A DNA stretch of 64,000 nucleotides from assembly GCA_025526915.1 (NCBI GenBank), contig JAHLKH010000047.1:62001-126000 (forward strand), given 5' to 3'. Of this stretch, positions 10,378 to 21,592 are shown one piece after another (within the stretch, counting starts at the first letter, position 1; each line of letters opens with the position of its first letter). Origin of the DNA: Entophlyctis helioformis. Lineage: Eukaryota > Chytridiomycota > Chytridiomycetes > Chytridiales > Chytriomycetaceae. Made by a program: the position numbers and the translations under genes. The notes below the pieces were generated by a model. The model made no database searches and was not told the DNA's origin. It was given only the letters and a program-made list of their open reading frames with translations.

Positions 10378-11901
10378 CTTGTCTCGAGTGGCGTTGCGTT
10401 GTGCTGTGCTGCACTGTGCTGCGTTGACGAGAGACATTGGGTGGGGGTGGTGCAAGAGAGAGGCAAGTGCGGTGCAGCATCGGTCAGTAAGAGACAGACA
10501 GACAGGCACACTGCATACTCGGCACACACGGCACACATGGCACACTGCATATACGGCACACTGCATAGGAGGTTGGATGCAACGAGGCAAGGCAGACTGT
10601 CGCACAACATACCTTGCTGTGATGTTGTTGCTGTTGGTAGTGGTGGTGTTGTCGTATACGCAGACCGTCGAGACGAGGACGTGGGCAAGAGCAGGGCAGC
10701 GCAGCGCAGGGCAGCGCAGAGCAGAGCAGCGCAGGGCAGGGGCAGAGCCGAGCCGAGCGTGCGGCTGTGTGGTGTGGGACAATCAGACCAAATAAGGGCG
10801 AATCGATGGTGACGCTGATGATGCCGCAGATGCTGATGCTGCCGCAGATGGTGGTGGTGGTGGTGGTGGTGGTGGTGGTGCTGAACGGCAGGGCCAGCCA
10901 GGCAGCCAGCCAGCCAGGCGGCAGTGTGTGCGGGCAGGCCAGCCTTTGTTGTCTGCAGAGTTGTGTTGTGTGGGCCGGGCTGGGGGCGTCTGGACTGGAC
11001 TGGGGGCGTCTGGCCTGGGCTGGCCCGTCTCGGGCATCTCGCAAAATAATGGGTGCGGGCGCTGGATGCAGACGGATGGACGTGCTGCTGCTGTCGTTGT
11101 TGTTGTGGTTGTTGTGGTTGTTGTGGCTGTTGCTGTCGTTGCTGTGGGGGATGCGCCTGCTGCATCGATGCCCCTGTTGCCCCTACTGCCCCTGTTGCCC
11201 TGCTCGCGCTGCTCGCCCGCCTGCGACGAGCCTTGAACGCCTCCCGTGTGTCCGTCATCGAGACACAAGCGGCAGGCTGCCACACGCCGCATCGCTTGTA
11301 TCGCTTGTATCGCTTGCATCGCACCAGAGAGACAGACAGAAGGCGAGGGCGAGGGCGAGGGCGAGGGCGAAACACACGCACGCACAGAGACGCAGAGGGC
11401 GAGAGAGAGAGACGCCCCACCATCCACAACCACAACCACAACCACAACCACAACCACAGACGCACACTCCACTCACCAAGCAACAAAACACCAACGCCGT
11501 CGTCTATGGGATAACGTCGACAAAATTCTGCGCGGGGCCCCTTTTAATGTCGTTCAAAATCAACAAGCAAATTTGCTGCTGGTGTTTGGCTGGTGTTTGG
11601 CTGTCATTGGCTGTCATTGGCTGTCGTGTTTGCGGAGGCGCGAGGAGAGAGGACAGAGCCTGGGGTGCGTGACCTCGGCCATCGACGCCACCGCATCTCG
11701 CACATGCCGTCATCTCGACCAACCGACTGACCAACTGACCAACTGACCGGCTGGCAGGTAGATCAGAATGACCCAGGCGGTTCATTCCAGCACACTAGTA
11801 AGAGAGAGAATAAGGGGAGTGGGAAGCGGGAAAGCAGGCGGACGAGGGGGAAAGCAAGGGAAGGACGGAAAAGTAATAATGTAAGAGACACGGGCGAGAG
11901 A

Positions 11902-14094
11902 TTAGAAAATGGCCGAGATGGCGCCCGCAATGAGCACCGCGACGTAGGTGAGCAGGCCCATGCCCAGGTTCGACAGCGACGACGACGCCGTCGTGCTCTT
12001 CTCCGTCGTGGCGTACGCGTCCTTGGTCTCGGACGACGAGCCGGCCGACACGGGCGCGGCTGCTGCCGGGGCCGCTGGGGCAGCGGGGGCAGCGGGGGCA
12101 GCGGGACCGGCAGGGGCAGCATGGCCGGCACCGGCACCGACACCGGCAGTGGGCACGGGCAGGGCGGTCGGCACGGGCAGGGCGGTCGGCACATTGCCGT
12201 ACTCGAGCGTGGGCTCGTTGTACGCGGGCTCGTTGTACGCGGGCGTCTCGGTCGGCTTGTAGCCCGGCAGGTAGTAGTCGACGTTCTCCTTGGCGTACAG
12301 CGTGTACACATCGCCCGTCGTGCACGACTCTTGCGTGGTGTAGCACGGCACAAGCGACGTCACGGGCGCCGTCGTGCACGTCGACGTGCTCACCACACAT
12401 GTCTGCGTCGTGCTGCACGATGTCGTCGACGTCGTCACCGTCGATGGCGTGCACGTCGTGTACGACTGCGTGCATGTCGAGCCAATCACCTGCTCCGTCG
12501 TCAGCTTGTACGAGCCGTATGCAGAGTACACCGTCGACGTCGTCGTGGGCCAGCACTTTTCCTCGCTCTTGACCTCGGGATCCAGCGTGTACGAGTACGT
12601 GATCGTGTTCGTGACCTTGACGTCATCGCACGACGTCGTCGTCTTGTACTCGGGCGCAGGCGTCGACACAGACTCGGTGTACTCGGTGTGCACCGACGTG
12701 TGGCACTGAATGTCCGTCGAGTACTTGGGGGCGGGCGTGTAGATCGGGATCGACGTGTACGTGGCGCACGAGCAGGTGGACGTGGTCGAGCATGACGCCG
12801 TGTACGTCGTCTTGGGCGGCTGCGGGCACGTCGACAGCGACGCCGAGCACGTGGACGTGGTGACACACGACTGGCTCTGCGTCGACGTGGGCGTCGCCGT
12901 GCATGTCTCGTACGACGTGGTGCACGACTCGTGCGAGGGGTAGTCCGTCGTCAGCTTGTACGAGCCGTACACCGAGTACACCGACGTCTCCGTAATCGTC
13001 ACGCACTTTTCGTGTGTCTTGACCTCGGGCGCCGGCGTGTACGTCACCTGCACCGGCGTGTACGTCGTGTACGTCGAGCAGAGCTCAACCGCCTCGTACG
13101 TCGGCTCGGGCGTCCACACCACCTCGACCTGGCTCGTCAGCGTCACGGGCTCGCAGAGCGTCGTCGTCGAGTAGATCGGGTCGTACGTCTTGGGCGTCGC
13201 GTACACCGTCGGGGCACACTGGCTCGTGGTCTCGTAGACAACCTTTTCCTCGTAGCCCTCGTACACCTTGACCGGGTACACGCTCGGCACGCAGTACGAC
13301 TCTGTGTGGTACTCGGGCTCGGGCTCGACGGTCAGGTAGTAGCCGTTGTCTGCAATCGAGAACGCACACGGAATGAACACAATCGCAGTGTCAGCCAGTC
13401 AGTCAGCCAGTCAAGTGAGATGTCCATGGCCAAGTGACGTCACGACGGAGAGCGGAGATTTTCATGGGCGAGGGGCGGGGTGTTGTGTATGTCTGTGCCT
13501 GTGCGAGACACGACCCAGAAACGCGCAGAAAACGGAAACAATGCCCGCGGCGACTGCTCGAATCGCCCCGCCTCGCTCGCCGTTCGCCGTTCGCCGCTCG
13601 CCGCTCACCGCCAGCGACCCGTAAACAAAGGAAAGGTCGCAGTGCGCGGCAGAGCGGCCCGCGACAGCCGCAGCATCGAGCAAGCAAGCAGACGGCAGGC
13701 CGAGCCCAGACAAACACGACACTCGCTCCTATCATCGCGTGCCGTGTCTGTGCCGCGCACACGGGGGCAGGCACAGACAGCGAAACACTGGATCATAGAG
13801 CGGTGTGCCGTGTCTGCTGGCGTCGTCCACGAATCTGACCGTCGCGAGCGAGCAGCGGCATGTGGCAAGCAGGCGTCGGCGGCCGACACGGGCAGAAAGG
13901 CGGGAAGGCAGACAGACAGACAGACAGACAGACAGGCAGACAGACAGACAGGCAGACAGGCAGGCATTGCGCGCACGGTGGGGAAGGGGAGGCATCGCAC
14001 AACCACAGACACTCTGGGAGAAGACGAGACGAGACGTACCAGCGCGAACGCCCTGAGCGAGAACGCCCAAAATAATAGCAGAGATTCCGAGCAT
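11902..14094 (-). CDS. Cys/Thr-rich GPI-anchored cell-wall protein
   Basis: This is a predicted secreted, GPI-anchored surface protein; I cannot name a family. A short first exon (14094-14040) encodes MLGISAIILGVLAQGVRA, a clean signal peptide. A 690-bp intron follows, and exon 2 (13349-11902) continues in frame (phase 1), 500 residues in all. The mature part is rich in Thr, Tyr, Val and regularly spaced Cys. It carries an internal duplication: two modules of about 85 residues each contain YSxYGSYKLTT followed by a Cys-rich CTxSYxTC segment. Then come an Ala/Pro linker, a Ser/Thr stalk and a hydrophobic tail (LLTYVAVLIAGAISAIF) typical of a GPI signal. The long intron contains a GTCT/AGAC microsatellite at 13909-13965. 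It is followed upstream by a second GPI-type gene on the same strand. Confidence 0.75.
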
Positions 14095-14415
14095 TGTGTC
14101 GCGTGTATCTGTGTCTTCTTTGCTGTCTCTTTTGTCGTTTCTCGATCTGGCGGAAACCCGCTTGCTGGCCAGCCCCGTGAATTTATAGGAGGGCGGGCGG
14201 CAGCAGCAGTCACAAGCGCAGTCACATGCAGTGGTATTGTCTGGCTTGTTTGTTGTGTCAACAGACTCGCACAATAGGCTTGTATTTGCTTGGCGACTGC
14301 GCCGCTGTGGGCGAATCATGCGGGGGCAGGCGGCCGATACAGACACACCAGATAACACAGAGTGGGGAGAGAGGGAGGGAGGGAGATGGGGAGGCAGATG
14401 GGGAAATGCAAGTGT

Positions 14416-15734
14416 CTACAGGATCATGCCAACCAGGAAACCGAGACAGGCAACGGCAGCCGACTGCAGGCCCACCACCACACGCCCGTACTGTGCATTG
14501 CTCTTTGCAATCACCGCTGCATCGCTGTACGCATCGCCACCACTGCCGCCAGCAGATCCCATCTGCGCCTCGGCATACGCCGCCTTGGCTTGCTTCGATG
14601 CCGTCGTGGCCGTCGGCACGGACGCTGCGATCGCCGGCGTCGCATCTCCTGATCCGCTGGCTGGCTGCTGCGCTGACCCGCTATCTGGCCCCTGCCGTCG
14701 GGAGCAGTGCCGACGCGCCACGGTTCGCGGCCACGTCTTGCAGCCCGGATGTCGGCAACACGAGACCGGCGGCAGCGACCACCGAGGCCGGTGCGCCGTA
14801 CGAGTGGGCGACGGTCGTCACCGGCGGTTGCGGCTGCGGCTGCGTCGTTGGCGCTGGTATCGCTTCCGCCAAAGCCGCAGGCGTGGCTTTCTTCGTACGG
14901 AATCGCAAACTTGAAGACTGGGCTTGTGGTGCTTGGTGCTGCTATGGACGCTGCGGGTTGCTGTGCGGCATAGGCGGGCGTCGTGGCCGAGATCGGTGCC
15001 GCTGCTGCTGCTGTGGCCGTCGTCGCTGTTGTTGTGCATGGCGTAGACGACGGGGTTGGAGTGGCGACCAGTGCTGCCACAACCTGTTCAGTCGTGGTTG
15101 TTGTGCACGGTGTGGACGATGGGGTTGGTGTGGCGAGCTGTGCGATCACGACCTGTGAAGTCGTTGTCGTGCACGGCGTAGACGATGGGGTTGGAGTGGC
15201 GATCGCAGCAGCAACAGCAGCCGTGGTTGTTGTGCATGGCGTGGACGAAGGTGTCGGCGTGGCGAGCTGTGCGATCACGACCTGTGAAGTCGTTGTCGTG
15301 CACGGCGTGGACGATGGGGTTGGCGTGGCGATCGCAGCGACAACAGCAGCCGTGGTTGTTGTTGTGCATGGCGTGGAAGTCGGCGTGGCGATCACAGCCG
15401 TGGTCGTTGTGCATGGCGTCGCTGCCACATCAGCCTCGTCATCTTCATCGTCCTCGTACTGACCGCTGTTGGCCACCCGCTTGTCCATGGCGCCACTGGC
15501 ATCATCTCGGGCGAGAAGATGCCCGGCGAAAGCTTGGCCACATTGCCGTCGTCCTTTTTGTCAAAGTCGACTGGCACATGCGATGAATGGGCAGGCTGGT
15601 CAGTGCATGGCGACGTTTGGCAGTCGCTGCCCGTGCGATCAAGCGGCCGACGTACTGTTCTCGTACGAATTGTAGGACGCATTTGCCTGGGCAGTCAGCG
15701 ACACAAGCAGCAGAGCAGTCAGGAACGAACGCAT
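14416..15734 (-). CDS. Thr/Pro/Cys-repeat GPI-anchored surface protein, frame breaks
   Basis: A predicted wall or surface protein. Exon 1 (15734-15656) encodes MRSFLTALLLVSLTAQANA, a signal peptide; the intron ends at 15571 and exon 2 runs from 15570. The middle is seven copies of a 15-22-residue repeat around TPCTTTT and IATPTPSS. The C-terminus (about 14416-14480) is a hydrophobic GPI-type tail, GLQSAAVACLGFLVGMIL. Reading from signal to tail needs three shifts: one base missing near 15506, one extra near 14905-14920 and one extra near 14690. With these the length is about 410 residues. The middle break is the least certain because two frames stay open there. Such shifts could be consensus errors, as in other genes here, or true decay; the preserved signal peptide and tail favour errors. 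Confidence 0.6.
14983..15425 (-). repeat. In-gene minisatellite coding TPCTTTT repeats
   Basis: About seven imperfect units of 45-66 bp share GTTGTGCATGGCGT and GATGGGGTTGG blocks. They encode the Thr/Pro/Cys repeats of the GPI-type protein, so length polymorphism is likely. Confidence 0.8.
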
Positions 15735-16048
15735 GTCGGGCAGCGTGGACGTGTATAGGCTCGGGGTGGATCGCGTGGACCAGCAGCGGGCGGTGGCCCT
15801 GCCTTTTGTACTCATGGCTCTGCTTGGCGCTGCACGCTTGAGCCTGTGCGGTCAGGTTGGCCGCATGCCGCACGCCGCACGCGGCTGGCCATCCATCGGC
15901 CTGTCCGTCCATCCACCTCCACGAGCACGTCACTGCTTCCACGCCATGGCGTGTCTGCCATCACACGGCTCGTCCAGATCCATGCCAAATCCACGGGTTT
16001 GCACGCGTCACTTGCTTTCCCAATCGGCCGACAACCAAGTCCGCTGGA

Positions 16049-17485
16049 ATGAGCACCGAGTCGGATCTTAAGCCGCTGTCGACGCTGGGCAGAACGTGCT
16101 GGCCATCCAGCAGCCGCTGGCCATTGGCATGATGCGCTACCTGGACAACCCGTACAACGCCGCCACCAACCCGTCCGGCATCATCAACCTGGGCACGGCC
16201 GAAAACCAGCTCATGCACCCCGAGCTGCTGCCCAAGGTACCGGACAGCTCGCCATCGCCCCGCGTTGTTGCACAGGCTTGCGTGCAGACGAACTGACCGG
16301 CAGCGTCTGTGCACCACATACATGGCTACCGCCGCTCGCCTGCCAGCTCAACCAGCTGGCGGCCGACTCGTTTGTCACGCCCGACATGGCCTCGTACGGC
16401 GCTGCGCACGGAAGCCCCCGTCTTCGCACGCTCATCGCCGACCTGCTCAACCGCCATCTGCATCCCGTCGTGCCGATCGGCGCCGACCACGTCTTTTGCC
16501 AGGCCGGCTGTGGCGCCAGTGTCAGCAACGTCACCCAGGCCCTGACCAACCCCGGCGACGGTGTGCTGGTGCCGTCGCCCTACTATGGCGGCTTCGACTA
16601 TGACTTGGCCATGGTAAGCATTCGGCCGACTCATTAATCCTTCCGTTAATCCGTGTGTTCGTTCAACTGACACGCTGAACGCAGTACGCTCAAGCCAAGA
16701 TCGTGCCCGTGCCGACCACTGCCGAGTCCGGCTTCATCGTCTCGGTCGCCGACCTCCAGACCGCCTACGATCTCGCCGTCGCGCAGCACCAGCCCATCAA
16801 GATGCTGCTCCTCACCAGCCCGCAGAACCCCGTCGGCAACATCATCCCGCGCTCGCACATGATGTCGCTCCTCGCCTGGGCAGCGTCGCACCATCTGCAC
16901 GTCCTCGTCGACGAGATCTACGCGCTGTCCGTCTTTGACCCGGCCGCCCCGTTCGAGTCTGTCCTGTCCTTCCCGGACCTGCCCGACCCCGCTAACACGC
17001 ACGTCGTCTGGGGCATCTCCAAGGACTTTGCGCTCAACGGCCTGCGGCTCGGCACCGTCATCACGCGCCACCCGGCCCTCCAGCAGGCCCTCACGTCCCT
17101 CTCCGTGTTCACCAACATCTCGTCGCTGACCGACAAGCTCGTTTCCAGCCTCCTCGCCGACACCCGCTGGGTCGACGGCTACATTGCGTCCAACCAACAG
17201 CGTCTGCGCGACCAGTACGCCCGGACGACCGCCCTCCTCGCCGAACTGGGCATCCCCCACACGCCCTCGACCGCCACCTTCTTTGTGTGGATGGACCTCA
17301 CCGACCGCGTGACCACCGCCGACGCCGAATCCGCCCTCTGGGCTCGCCTCATCGAGCGCGGCGTCCTCGTGTCCCCTGGCGCTGCATTCCATCACCCGCA
17401 GCCTGGCTGGTTCCGGCTGGTGTTTACCGTGGCTTGGGATACCCTGGTCGAGGGTCTCCACCGTGCCTTTGACACACGCCCATAA
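16049..17485 (+). CDS. PLP-dependent class I/II aminotransferase (ACC synthase-like)
   Basis: A fold-type I pyridoxal-phosphate enzyme of the 1-aminocyclopropane-1-carboxylate synthase-like branch found in fungi. The substrate is unknown; many fungal members are plain aminotransferases. Exons are 16049-16236, 16347-16613 and 16685-17485, about 418 residues. Diagnostic motifs are NPSGIINLGTAENQL near the N-terminus, SPQNPVGN (PLP contact), LVDEIYALSVF (Asp and Tyr of the cofactor site), SKDFALNGLRLG (the Schiff-base Lys) and FRLVFT (substrate carboxylate Arg). One G appears to be missing at 16087-16089: the N-terminal LSTLG must shift by one base to join QNVLAIQQ. It diverges from the GPI-type gene at 15734; the 314-bp gap between them shows nothing distinctive. 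Confidence 0.88.
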
Positions 17486-17670
17486 AAACCAACAGACGTT
17501 GTGTAAGCAAACCCTGGTCGGTTCTCTTGACAGTCGCGAGTCAGCGTGCAAGTCGATCCGCACAGCCACATGGCTCGAAATGTGAAAACAGTCACGTGAG
17601 GCTGGGCTGTGCACACCTGCCGCTGGACTGTTGCTGGCACAGTTGCCTTGGAACTGCACATCTGCTCGCC

Positions 17671-19395
17671 ATGGACGACACTGAAGTGCAGGCCCTCATG
17701 GCCCGGCTGATGCCTGCGCACAGCGGCGATGCTGTCGATGCCGCCGATGCTGTCGATACTGCCGATGCAGTGGACGCCTGGACGACGCTGCTGGAGCTGC
17801 TGCGTAGGTTGCTTGGCTTGCTGATCACACGCTGCACCTGCCGCTGACAGCGCATCTGGCTGCCTGCCTGCCCCAGCGCCACTCTGCCCTGAACATCTAC
17901 ATGACCGCCGACCCCGTCGTCGCCCGCACCACACTGCTGTGGAACGGCGGCATGCAGCCTGCCATCCTGTTTGCGCTCTCGCACCCGTCGTCGGCCATCA
18001 AGGTCTGCTGCATGTGCCCAGTCTCGGTTGCTACGCAGCCTCAGCCTGCTGACATGAACTTGGCTTCCAGATCCTTGCTCTCCAAGCGTTTGGCGCCATC
18101 GTCAAGTATGCCGGCTTCACTAGCATCTCCAGAGCATTCGACGGACACAACATCGGCGGCACCATCATGGGCCTGCTGTTTGACACCGACACCACTGTCC
18201 GATCTGCTGTAAGGCCACCATCTCTCGACTTGCGTGCGCACCGAGCGATCAACTGCTCATGCATCCCGACTCGCTCTGTCCTCTCCACAGGCAGCGACGC
18301 TTCTGCAGACGGTCGCCACCGAGCGGCGTGCTTGGGCTCGCCAAGTGGTTGACAATAGTGCCATCTATGCAGCAGCCCTCACTGCGCAGACGGAGCGATC
18401 GGTTATCCTTGACCTGCTTGCTGTCTTTGGCAAGGGCGAAATTGCCACGTACCTTTTCAAGGAGGTGCGGCTGTTAACATTTCCTGGCCGTTGCTGGCTG
18501 TCGCTGGCTGTCGCTGGAAACTGACGCATCTCTTGATCGCGAACACAGCATCAGTTCAAGCCACTCATCGAGACGTTCCTGAATATGCTGGAGTGGGACG
18601 ACGAGGTGGCTGCCAGTGCGAGCATGTGCCTGTCAAAGATCTACTGCTACTCCAACAGAAAGCTCTTCGAGGAGATGGACGTCATGCTTTCCGTCCTGCG
18701 GCGGTTCAAGTGAGTCGATCGGCATCCGAGATCCACGACTCCACCATGCATCTGCGAATGTCTGACCGTCCTCAACCTGTGTACTGCGACACAGAAAGTG
18801 CAAAGACGCCTGGTTGGATTCTCGCTTTGCGCAGGTGCTTAAAAACCTCATGACCGATTTCAGTGGAGGCAACGAGGCCAAACAAGCCATGGACGCTGGC
18901 ATCCTGGATCTCCTTGATTCGGCACTGGAGCGAGCACTGCCGACAATTGATCGGCAACAATCACTGGTCACCTCGGCCTCGAGGATCATCTTGACGTTCA
19001 TGTACACATTCACAGACGAGCAGCTCGACACGGTCGCGAATGCACCCGTTACGGTCAAGCTCGTTGCGCTCATTGGCCATCCAAACAGGGACATTGCCGA
19101 CGAGGCACTCAGGCAGCTCTATAGCTCCATCCAGTACTCTTTCAAGCCGGCTATCCTGGCACCGTATCTGCGCCACGGCCTCGTTCCCGCTCTCTTCAAA
19201 CACCTCCAGAACACGACCGTCGCCAAGAGCAGCCTCGCCGTGTCAGCCCTGCACACGATCTCGATGCACTATGCCGACAAGCCAGAGAATCCTGTTGCTG
19301 TCGAGATGGAAGCCCTTGAGTTCCCAGCTGTGCTGCAGCATCTGATGGGCCACGCCGACTCGGACGATGAAATGCTGCACATGCTTCTGGAATGA
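17671..19395 (+). CDS. Armadillo/HEAT-repeat protein, function unknown
   Basis: An all-helical repeat protein, likely a scaffold; I cannot assign a family. Exons are 17671-17803, 17877-18002, 18071-18208, 18291-18464, 18549-18709 and 18795-19395. The helices show ARM-like patterns, e.g. ILALQAFGAIVKYAGF, ASMCLSKIYCYSN, SRIILTFMYTFTD and SSLAVSALHTISMHY. The first splice junction is one base out of phase with the clear downstream frame, so exon 1 may hold an indel. The stop TGA (19393-19395) overlaps the ATG of the DUF4246 frame. The helix reads naturally across that overlap if a single base is added, so this may really be the N-terminal half of one fused protein with the next entry. Confidence 0.6.
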
Positions 19396-21179
19396 TGGTC
19401 AGGTTCTTTGAGCATCACGTCACGACAGCCGACACGTCCATCCTGCCCAACGAGAGCAACATTGATCTTCCGGTGCCGCTCATTCCCGAGATGGAGCAGA
19501 AATTTCTGACGGTCAAGGAGCGCGAGTATCTTGGACTGCGTGCCGCCATCCTCAACAAGCCGCTCTGGTGGACCAAGTTTACGGACCCAGTCATTGCAGC
19601 CAAGTGGCGCGACGAGGCTGTTGAGCAAGGTGTCGCTCAACGCGCTCTGAGCCTGCTGTTCAGCGAGCTGGCGTATCTGGCCGAGCACGAGATGCGCACC
19701 GTCAAGCTTGCAAGCGGCGATGCGGTGACTGTCACACCTGGGCCGCCAAGTGCACGACCATGTCGGACGATGCCGTGCCAGAGTCGCTGCGAGACGCTCT
19801 CATCCGCCAAGTTGCCGTGCTCGAGGACGTCCCGGACCACAAGAAGGATTGGCATCCAGGATCGGACGGCATGGTGCTTGACCTCGTGCATCCATCCCTG
19901 TACCCGCTCGTCTACGGCCGCAGCCTGGTCCTGTCCCGCAGCGACCGTGTCAAGGCAACATCGACGCCGCCATCGGATGTGGTGTCTGCAAGCGAGCGCG
20001 TGTCTGGTCTTCCCGTCTTTGGCAAAGCGGCAGCCTTTGTCTCGATGCGGTTCCAGTGGCTGCCGTCCGAGTTCCGCGTCCACGACGACGGCACCGTGTC
20101 CATCAACTCGTACATCAACAACCTGCATCCAATCTGGAACAACTCGCTCTACAAGACGATCGCCAAGGTGTTTGAGCGGTTCGTGCCACTGTTTGAGAGT
20201 CTGTTTGGGTACAGCGACGGCTTTGCTTCGTACATTGATGGCGAGTCGATCACCGATCTGTACGCGACGAGACTCGTTCGCCGCAAGTTCAGGGCCAAGG
20301 TGCCTGTGCTGCCAAGCGATGACGACGACGAGGCGTACGAGAGTGCTGTTGCTGTTATCGACAAGATCCATGAAGACGAGGAAAACGACGTGCAGGATGA
20401 TGATGAGGAGGAACTGGACGATGACGATGAGAGATATGACGACGGACCCAGGTTCCTCCAGCCGCGCCTGCCGAACGAGTTTTTCGCTGCGCCAGATGCC
20501 ACCTACACCTGTCAGCCTGCGCGGCCGCAACCTGCAGGTGATTGTCAAGCTCGCCAACATCCACCTGACGCCAGAGAATCCCGAGTATGGCGGCGGCAGC
20601 TGGCACGTTGAAGGCGCAGCCAACGAGTCGATTGTGGCCACGGGCATCTACTACTATGACATGGACAACACCACCGAGTCGCGGCTGTCGTTCCGCACGA
20701 CCGTTGACACGGAAGACCAGTTCAACACGGACCAGGACGAGTACGCGTACTATGAGGAGGTGTATGGATTCGAGAACCAACAGAGCGGCGGGGGCGTGCA
20801 GCAGATCGGCTTCCTCCAGGCAACACAGGGCCGCTGCATCGCGTTCCCCAACAGCTGGCAGCACCATGTGGAGCCGTTCCAGCTGGCCGACCGCACGCGA
20901 CCCGGCCACCGCAAGATCCTCGCCTTTTTCCTTGTGGATCCGCGCAAGGCGGTGGTGTCGACGGCGCACGTGGCGCCGCAGCAGCCCGAGTGGCACGAGA
21001 TGGGCGTGATGGCGTCAAGGCTGCCGCCTGAACTTGCGCGCTTCATTGGGCCGCATGTCGACGGCGTGATGGGCTGGCAAGAGGCGCTGGACGTGCGCGT
21101 TGCGCTCATGGCCGAGCGGTCTGCCATTGACCGCAAGCGCGAGGATGCCATTGCGTCGTTCAGTCTATGCGAGCACTGA
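19392..21179 (+). CDS. DUF4246 domain protein
   Basis: A fungal DUF4246 protein of unknown biochemistry. The recognisable blocks are DHKKDWHPGSDGMVLDLVHPS, VKLANIHLTPENPEYGGGSW and HVEGAANESIVATGIYYYD, then GRCIAFPNSWQHHVEPF and GHRKILAFFLVDPR. The paired His residues with a downstream Arg resemble a 2-oxoglutarate dioxygenase-like cupin layout; that is inference. It is intronless from 19392 to TGA 21179. Two compensating single-base breaks are needed: one G missing in the GGG at 19740-19742 and one extra base around 20500-20512. An acidic Asp/Glu tract (about 20380-20440) is inserted in the middle. The start may not be real if it is fused to the upstream ARM frame. Confidence 0.85.
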   Translation: MMVRFFEHHVTTADTSILPNESNIDLPVPLIPEMEQKFLTVKEREYLGLRAAILNKPLWWTKFTDPVIAAKWRDEAVEQGVAQRALSLLFSELAYLAEHEMRTVKLASGDAVTVTPGPPSARPCRTMPCQSRCETLSSAKLPCSRTSRTTRRIGIQDRTAWCLTSCIHPCTRSSTAAAWSCPAATVSRQHRRRHRMWCLQASACLVFPSLAKRQPLSRCGSSGCRPSSASTTTAPCPSTRTSTTCIQSGTTRSTRRSPRCLSGSCHCLRVCLGTATALLRTLMASRSPICTRRDSFAASSGPRCLCCQAMTTTRRTRVLLLLSTRSMKTRKTTCRMMMRRNWTMTMRDMTTDPGSSSRACRTSFSLRQMPPTPVSLRGRNLQVIVKLANIHLTPENPEYGGGSWHVEGAANESIVATGIYYYDMDNTTESRLSFRTTVDTEDQFNTDQDEYAYYEEVYGFENQQSGGGVQQIGFLQATQGRCIAFPNSWQHHVEPFQLADRTRPGHRKILAFFLVDPRKAVVSTAHVAPQQPEWHEMGVMASRLPPELARFIGPHVDGVMGWQEALDVRVALMAERSAIDRKREDAIASFSLCEH

Positions 21180-21308
21180 GGCGACGAATGAAGCTGCGAG
21201 TTGTGTCGTTGTTGTTGACGTCGTTGTTGTCGTTGTGCACGTCGCGTTGTGATCTTGCCCGACGACGAGCCGCAAGTGAGCAAGCAGCAACCAGCAGCAA
21301 GCAGCGCC

Positions 21309-21558
21309 ATGGCCACCACGTTCAGCCTCGACAGCCTGCAGCAGGTGCGCGCTCGTGCAGCACAGACCCGCCATCCGCACGCTGCTGCCCGCTGACAGCC
21401 CCCCACTCTGCACCCGCAGGCTCTGTCGCAGCTGTACGACGCACGCTCGGACCCGCAGGCCAAGAAGACGGCCGAGTCCTTCCTGCTGCACTTCCAGGCC
21501 CAGACGGCTGCCTGGGCTGGCGCTCTGCAGCTGCTCAAGTCCGAGGCAAGCGGCCCGT

Positions 21559-21592
<34 letters not shown>

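Larger units (their letters stand above)
9076..11901. other. 2.8-kb repeat-rich region without a supportable gene
   Basis: It holds a GAGAGA tract (9100-9320), a 15-bp CTGCTGTTGCTGCTT array (about 9483-9545), CTG runs (9721-9765), a GGCT array (10291-10377), GGT runs (10850-10880) and CAACCA runs (11425-11458). Open frames here are low-complexity translations with no recognisable domain. It may be promoter and UTR sequence for the flanking minus-strand genes. Confidence 0.6.

Noticed and set aside
16049..17485. An ethylene or secondary-metabolite gene cluster around the ACC synthase-like gene
   Set aside because: The neighbours are surface, ARM-repeat and nuclear transport proteins, and no tailoring enzymes are present.
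19740..20512. Tiny introns as an explanation for the frame breaks
   Set aside because: The implied introns would be about 26 bp or shorter. Confident introns here are about 57 bp or longer and usually carry CTGAC, which these lack.
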